Positions 60,170 through 64,000 of a DNA stretch of 64,000 nt are shown here, piece by piece. The notes below the pieces were generated by a model, which was given only the letters and a program-made list of their open reading frames with translations, had not been told where the DNA came from and did no database searches. Numbering within the stretch: position 1 is the first letter of the stretch; each line of letters opens with the position of its first letter. The DNA comes from Mucilaginibacter auburnensis (GTDB lineage Bacteria > Bacteroidota > Bacteroidia > Sphingobacteriales > Sphingobacteriaceae). Location: the NCBI RefSeq assembly GCF_002797815.1, contig NZ_PGFJ01000002.1, positions 558,001 through 622,000 of the forward strand, read 5' to 3'. A program made the position numbers and the translations under genes.

Positions 60170-61261
60170 TTAGAAGGCATATACAAATGCTAACAAAGCT
60201 TGTGCTGCTTTTTTAGTTGGCATTCCGCTTTTGTTCATCCAGGTGTTAGCTGAACCGTTATCAAACCTGAACTCAGGGATGATAGTTAAGCCACCAGATT
60301 TGATGTTAGCTGTAGCAGTTAAAGCAGTTACTGAAGTACCTGCCTGTACATAGCTGTATCCAGGGAAACCTGCAATATCAGTTGTTTTAACTTTGAAGTA
60401 CTCACCTCTTAAACCCAAAGTTACCGCAGATGATACTGCTAACTGAGGATATAAAGCTACGCCTGAGAAACCACCCTTACCAGCTGATGAAGGCAAAGTG
60501 TAATCAGCAGCGTTCAAACCTAATTTGAAAGCGCTGGTTATTTGGTAAGCTGTAGTGAAGTCTAACTCTCTACCTGCAGACGGACCAGTTAATACGTTGA
60601 AGTAAGCATTCCAACCTTCAACAGGTGATACGAATAATTGCGCACCGAAGTTGTCAATTTTACCCATTGAAGTGTAAACGTTCCAGCCATCATTAAATAC
60701 ACCTGCCATTAAGCTTGCTTTAGATGAGAAAGCATAAGTAGCTTTGAAACCGGCATTTTGGAACGGACCGTTAGTGAACATGTAAGAAGTTGAGTAGTTA
60801 AAGTTACCGGCAGGACTTATAACTTCATAACCAACAAATGTACCCATATAACCCATTGTCAACGTTAACGCGTCGGTAGCAGCATAGTTAACGTATAAGT
60901 TTTGGATGTGAAATGAATTATTTGCGTTAAGCGCAACACCGTCTCCGTTAGGCACTGACTGGTACTGACCTCTTGGACCAAAAGCAATTTCACCAACAAA
61001 CGAAGTTTTACCGGTTGTTTTCTTCAATGCAATATCAACCATACCAATTGAGAAAGAGTTGTGGTCTGTTGCAAAGCTGGTACCCAGCTGGCTTGATTTT
61101 GCAAAATCATATTTGTAATAACCATCAACCGATCCAGAGATGGTTAGCGGGGTATCGCCGGTATCTGCTACCATGGTTAACTCGCGGGTGCCGCCAATTT
61201 TGTCGGCTTTAACCGTTAGTGCCCCAAAAGCGATCATTGATAAAAGTAAGATTTTTTTCAT
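60170..61261 (-). CDS. OmpL/Bbp2-type outer-membrane porin
   Basis: A 363-residue protein with a signal peptide (KKILLLSMIAFGALTVKA) and a series of amphipathic strands ending in an aromatic residue (LLAFVYAF). The segments ISGSVDGYYKYDF, FSIGMVDIALKKTTGKTSFV and GEIAFGPRGQYQSVP match the putative beta-barrel porin-2 (OmpL-like) family. It is divergent from glnN across a 566-bp region, as is common in Bacteroidota, and may help take up nitrogen compounds. Confidence 0.85.
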   Translation of the reverse strand: MKKILLLSMIAFGALTVKADKIGGTRELTMVADTGDTPLTISGSVDGYYKYDFAKSSQLGTSFATDHNSFSIGMVDIALKKTTGKTSFVGEIAFGPRGQYQSVPNGDGVALNANNSFHIQNLYVNYAATDALTLTMGYMGTFVGYEVISPAGNFNYSTSYMFTNGPFQNAGFKATYAFSSKASLMAGVFNDGWNVYTSMGKIDNFGAQLFVSPVEGWNAYFNVLTGPSAGRELDFTTAYQITSAFKLGLNAADYTLPSSAGKGGFSGVALYPQLAVSSAVTLGLRGEYFKVKTTDIAGFPGYSYVQAGTSVTALTATANIKSGGLTIIPEFRFDNGSANTWMNKSGMPTKKAAQALLAFVYAF

Positions 61262-61827
61262 GATGATAATTTGATAAGTGTTCTATTAATAAATTGATTT
61301 AACTGTTCTCTTTTTTTGTGTTCAACTTAAGTTTAAATTTTTCCGGTACCGATAAAGCATCTATTTAAATGATTTATTTAAAATTTAAGCTATTATTTTT
61401 AAATATTTTCTATTTAAAAGATTACTTTATTAAAATTTTCATAAAAGTATGGATGTGTTTTATTAAAAACAAGAAAAACGCCAAAAAATTTTAAAAAAGT
61501 TACATTCAATACTTAACTTTTATTCCATTTATATAAAATATAGCAAAATAAAACACCAAATTTTACCTAAAACGCCATACAAAAGATGTTTTTATCATAT
61601 TTAAATTAAAAAACCAAGTTCAAGATGAGTAAAAGCAATAAAAAAGCACATCAAAGTATCATTAAACATAAGTTTTAGAAAAATCAATAAGCTTTAATTA
61701 AAAACAGGCAAGTTGAATGGCAGAAAAAGAAGGTTTTTGTTAGCAGAAAAATTTATTCATTTAAAATTTAGGTGATTATTTAAATCATAATCCTAATTTT
61801 GGTTTGAAAACCAATACGTAATAAAAT
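61262..61827. other. Long AT-rich divergent control region of porin and glnN
   Basis: 566 bp of very AT-rich DNA without a convincing open frame. A TAATTTTG box at 61794-61801 lies about 27 bp before the glnN ATG. A perfect palindrome at 61799-61814 (TTGGTTT-GA-AAACCAA) overlaps it and could be a regulator site or start-proximal hairpin. The rest holds only A/T runs and chance short inverted repeats. Confidence 0.5.
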
Positions 61828-64000
61828 ATGCCCAATATTAGATTCCGCGCACTGGAAACCGTACTCACCCGTACAACGCCTGACGTAAAAGTGCCTTCTC
61901 AAAAAATATCAGATTATTATGGCACCAACGTTTTTGATATGCAAAAAATGAAAGATTATCTTTCAAAAGATGCTTATCAAAGCATCATCACAGCTATTGA
62001 AAAAGGTGAACCTATTCAGCGCGATATGGCAGAACATGTTGCTACTGCCATGAAATCATGGGCAATTAGTAAAGGTGCCACCCACTATACGCATTGGTTT
62101 CAACCATTAACAGGTACAACTGCTGAAAAGCACGACGCTTTTTTTGAACCAACTGCCGACGGCGGCGCCATTGAGGTTTTCTCAGGCGATGCTTTAGCAC
62201 AACAAGAACCCGATGCTTCAAGTTTCCCAAGCGGCGGTATCCGTAATACTTTTGAGGCGCGTGGCTATACTGCCTGGGACCCATCTTCGCCGGCATTTTT
62301 AATGGCGCGTACTTTATGTATACCTACCGTGTTTGTATCATACACAGGCGAAGCATTAGATTATAAGGTACCTTTATTAAAGGCATTGAACGCGCTTGAT
62401 AAAGCTGCTGTAGACGTTTGCCATTATTTTGACAAAAGCGTTGAAAAAGTAAATGCCTCTTTAGGTATTGAGCAGGAATATTTTCTGGTTGACAGCGCGC
62501 TGTTCAATGCCCGTCCGGATCTTTACTTAACTGGTCGCACTCTATTTGGGCACATGTCTGCAAAAAACCAGCAACTGGAAGATCATTACTTCGGTTCTAT
62601 TCCAAGCCGTGTTTACGCCTTTATGCAAGACATGGAAACTGAAGCTTTATTATTAGGTATACCTTTAAAGACCCGTCATAATGAGGTTGCACCTTCGCAA
62701 TTTGAATGCGCACCTATATATGAGGAAATAAACCTGGCCATTGATCATAACCAATTATTGATGGATATCATGGATCGTGTTGCTAAAAAACACAACTTCC
62801 AGGTTTTATTACATGAAAAGCCATACGCAGGCATTAACGGCTCGGGCAAGCACAACAACTGGTCAATGATCACTAACACCGGTAAAAACTTGTTATCGCC
62901 GGGAAAAACGCCTAAAAACAACCTGATGTTCCTTACCTTCTTTGTAAATACTATCAAAGCGGTTTACGAACATGCAGATCTGTTACGCGCATCAATTGCA
63001 TCCGTAAACAACGATCATCGCCTGGGCGCTAATGAGGCTCCGCCTGCTATTATTTCTATTTTCCTGGGTTCGCAACTAACCGACCTGCTGGATGAGATTG
63101 AAACCTCACGCATCAGCAAAAAAATAAAAGACGATGCCTTGCTATGGCAGGGTATTCCTAAAATACCACAAATATTAAAAGACAATACTGACCGTAACCG
63201 CACCTCTCCTTTTGCCTTTACCGGCAATAAATTTGAGTTGCGCGCTGTAGGTTCGTCAGCTAACTCGGCCAGCCCGATGACGGTATTGAACACTATAGTG
63301 GCTGATCAGCTTAAAAAGTTCAAGTATGATGTAGATAAAATCCTTAAAAAAGGCGAGAAAAAGGATTTGGCTTTATTAATGGTGCTAAAAAAGTATATTA
63401 AAGAGTCAAAATCTATCCGCTTTGAGGGCAATGGTTACAGTGATGAATGGGAAAAAGAAGCCGAAGCACGCGGTTTAGCCAATATACGTACTACACCAAA
63501 GGCGCTTGACGCCATGGTTACAGAAAAATCTGAAATATTGTTTGCCGAAACCGGCGTATATACCCGTCGTGAAGCGCATGCGAGACATGAGATATTGCTG
63601 GAAAGCTTTTACAAAAAGCTGCAAATTGAAGCACGTGTAATTGGTGATATGGTTGTTAACATCATTATTCCAGCTGCTTTAGCGTACCAGTCAAAATTAA
63701 TTGAAAATGCGCGTGGACTGAAGGACCTGGGCTTAGATGCTTCAACCTATAAAGTACAAATAGATATTATCAATCAACTTGCTGAACACATTAATTTCAT
63801 CAAAACCAACGTTGAGCAAATGGTTGACGAGCGTAAAAAGGCTAACAAGATTGAGGATGTGCGCGAGAAAGCCATTGCTTATGACGAAAAAGTAAAAAGT
63901 TTCTTCCAGCCTATTCGCTACCATGTAGATAAACTGGAACAAATAGTTGACGATTCGATATGGCCACTGCCAAAATTCAGAGAGCTACTGTTTGTTAAAT
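61828..64000 (+). CDS. glnN: Type III glutamine synthetase (GlnN), last codon(s) beyond window
   Basis: A glutamine synthetase of the GSIII class, a dodecameric enzyme that makes glutamine from glutamate, ammonia and ATP. The frame from ATG 61828 gives 724 residues, and the C-terminus WPLPKFRELLFVK matches the family's end, so only the stop codon (begun by the final T) should be missing. Visible GSIII motifs include LGIEQEYFLVD, TRHNEVAPSQFECAPIYEE and LHEKPYAGINGSGKHNNWSM. It is divergent from the OmpL-type porin. Confidence 0.96.
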   Translation, partial: MPNIRFRALETVLTRTTPDVKVPSQKISDYYGTNVFDMQKMKDYLSKDAYQSIITAIEKGEPIQRDMAEHVATAMKSWAISKGATHYTHWFQPLTGTTAEKHDAFFEPTADGGAIEVFSGDALAQQEPDASSFPSGGIRNTFEARGYTAWDPSSPAFLMARTLCIPTVFVSYTGEALDYKVPLLKALNALDKAAVDVCHYFDKSVEKVNASLGIEQEYFLVDSALFNARPDLYLTGRTLFGHMSAKNQQLEDHYFGSIPSRVYAFMQDMETEALLLGIPLKTRHNEVAPSQFECAPIYEEINLAIDHNQLLMDIMDRVAKKHNFQVLLHEKPYAGINGSGKHNNWSMITNTGKNLLSPGKTPKNNLMFLTFFVNTIKAVYEHADLLRASIASVNNDHRLGANEAPPAIISIFLGSQLTDLLDEIETSRISKKIKDDALLWQGIPKIPQILKDNTDRNRTSPFAFTGNKFELRAVGSSANSASPMTVLNTIVADQLKKFKYDVDKILKKGEKKDLALLMVLKKYIKESKSIRFEGNGYSDEWEKEAEARGLANIRTTPKALDAMVTEKSEILFAETGVYTRREAHARHEILLESFYKKLQIEARVIGDMVVNIIIPAALAYQSKLIENARGLKDLGLDASTYKVQIDIINQLAEHINFIKTNVEQMVDERKKANKIEDVREKAIAYDEKVKSFFQPIRYHVDKLEQIVDDSIWPLPKFRELLFVK

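Overview
The window looks like a chromosomal segment of a Bacteroidota bacterium, most likely family Sphingobacteriaceae (Mucilaginibacter/Pedobacter-like). The reasons are: a type III glutamine synthetase beside an OmpL-type porin, a CzcA pump fused to its TolC partner, a PorE-like TPR/propeller/OmpA protein, a TonB-family protein, a dialkylresorcinol (DarA/DarB) gene cluster, TAnnTTTG promoter boxes, few Shine-Dalgarno sites, and many short palindromic intergenic repeats. The genus is inferred from protein style only. No rRNA, tRNA, insertion sequence, phage or CRISPR array was seen.

Layout. 1-2.2 kb: ethanolamine ammonia-lyase large subunit (cut by the window edge) and an ethanolamine permease. 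2.3-9 kb: DNA polymerase IV, a 2H phosphoesterase, a DinB-fold protein, a beta-barrel protein, a large beta-helix protein, a DUF1304 protein and a fructosamine kinase. 9-21.7 kb: housekeeping genes (lepA, folD, thioesterase, hsp20, glutaryl-CoA dehydrogenase, folB, glcD-like, queE) with a Rieske protein, lipoproteins and an OmpA-family protein. 22.6-32.0 kb: a type II fatty acid/polyketide cluster in two divergent operons. The left arm has a carrier protein, ketosynthase, dehydratase and FabI-type reductase. The right arm has a secreted protein, DarA, DarB, an HTH-like protein, a BtrH-like acyltransferase, an ABC exporter and a second carrier protein. 32-41 kb: stress protein, sensor kinase, MscS channel, LpoB/COG3014 envelope lipoproteins, TerC and a PQQ-type sugar dehydrogenase. 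41.3-47.3 kb: a heavy-metal RND efflux operon. 47.7-51.8 kb: a regulatory island with three NarL-type response regulators, a NarX-type kinase, a truncated receiver protein and an SSB. 51.9-55.2 kb: a second polyketide-type operon with a KS-like fragment, an active ketosynthase, a ketosynthase lacking all catalytic residues (chain-length-factor-like) and a dehydratase. 55.3-64 kb: VOC protein, purL, tonB-like, DUF4468-like, porin and glnN (missing only its end).

How it fits together. The two ketosynthase loci (22.6-32.0 and 51.9-55.2 kb) carry most of the chemistry of a dialkylresorcinol or aryl-polyene/flexirubin-like pathway: chain building on carrier proteins, DarB condensation, DarA aromatisation, possible acyl transfer by the BtrH-like protein, and ABC export. 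The usual tyrosine ammonia-lyase, acyl-ligase and glycosyltransferase genes of flexirubin clusters are absent from the window, so the product is uncertain. This split, reduced pathway is the best candidate for new biology here.

The intergenic DNA is also notable. At least six short repeat families occur. One is a 122-124 bp element built from seven copies of the 7-mer CGTYTCA or its complement, found once in each orientation (8064-8185 and 47410-47533). Small genes of 36-56 codons not obvious from long-ORF scans are at 17312-17482 (zinc ribbon), 48474-48635 (half receiver domain) and, tentatively, 33973-34083.
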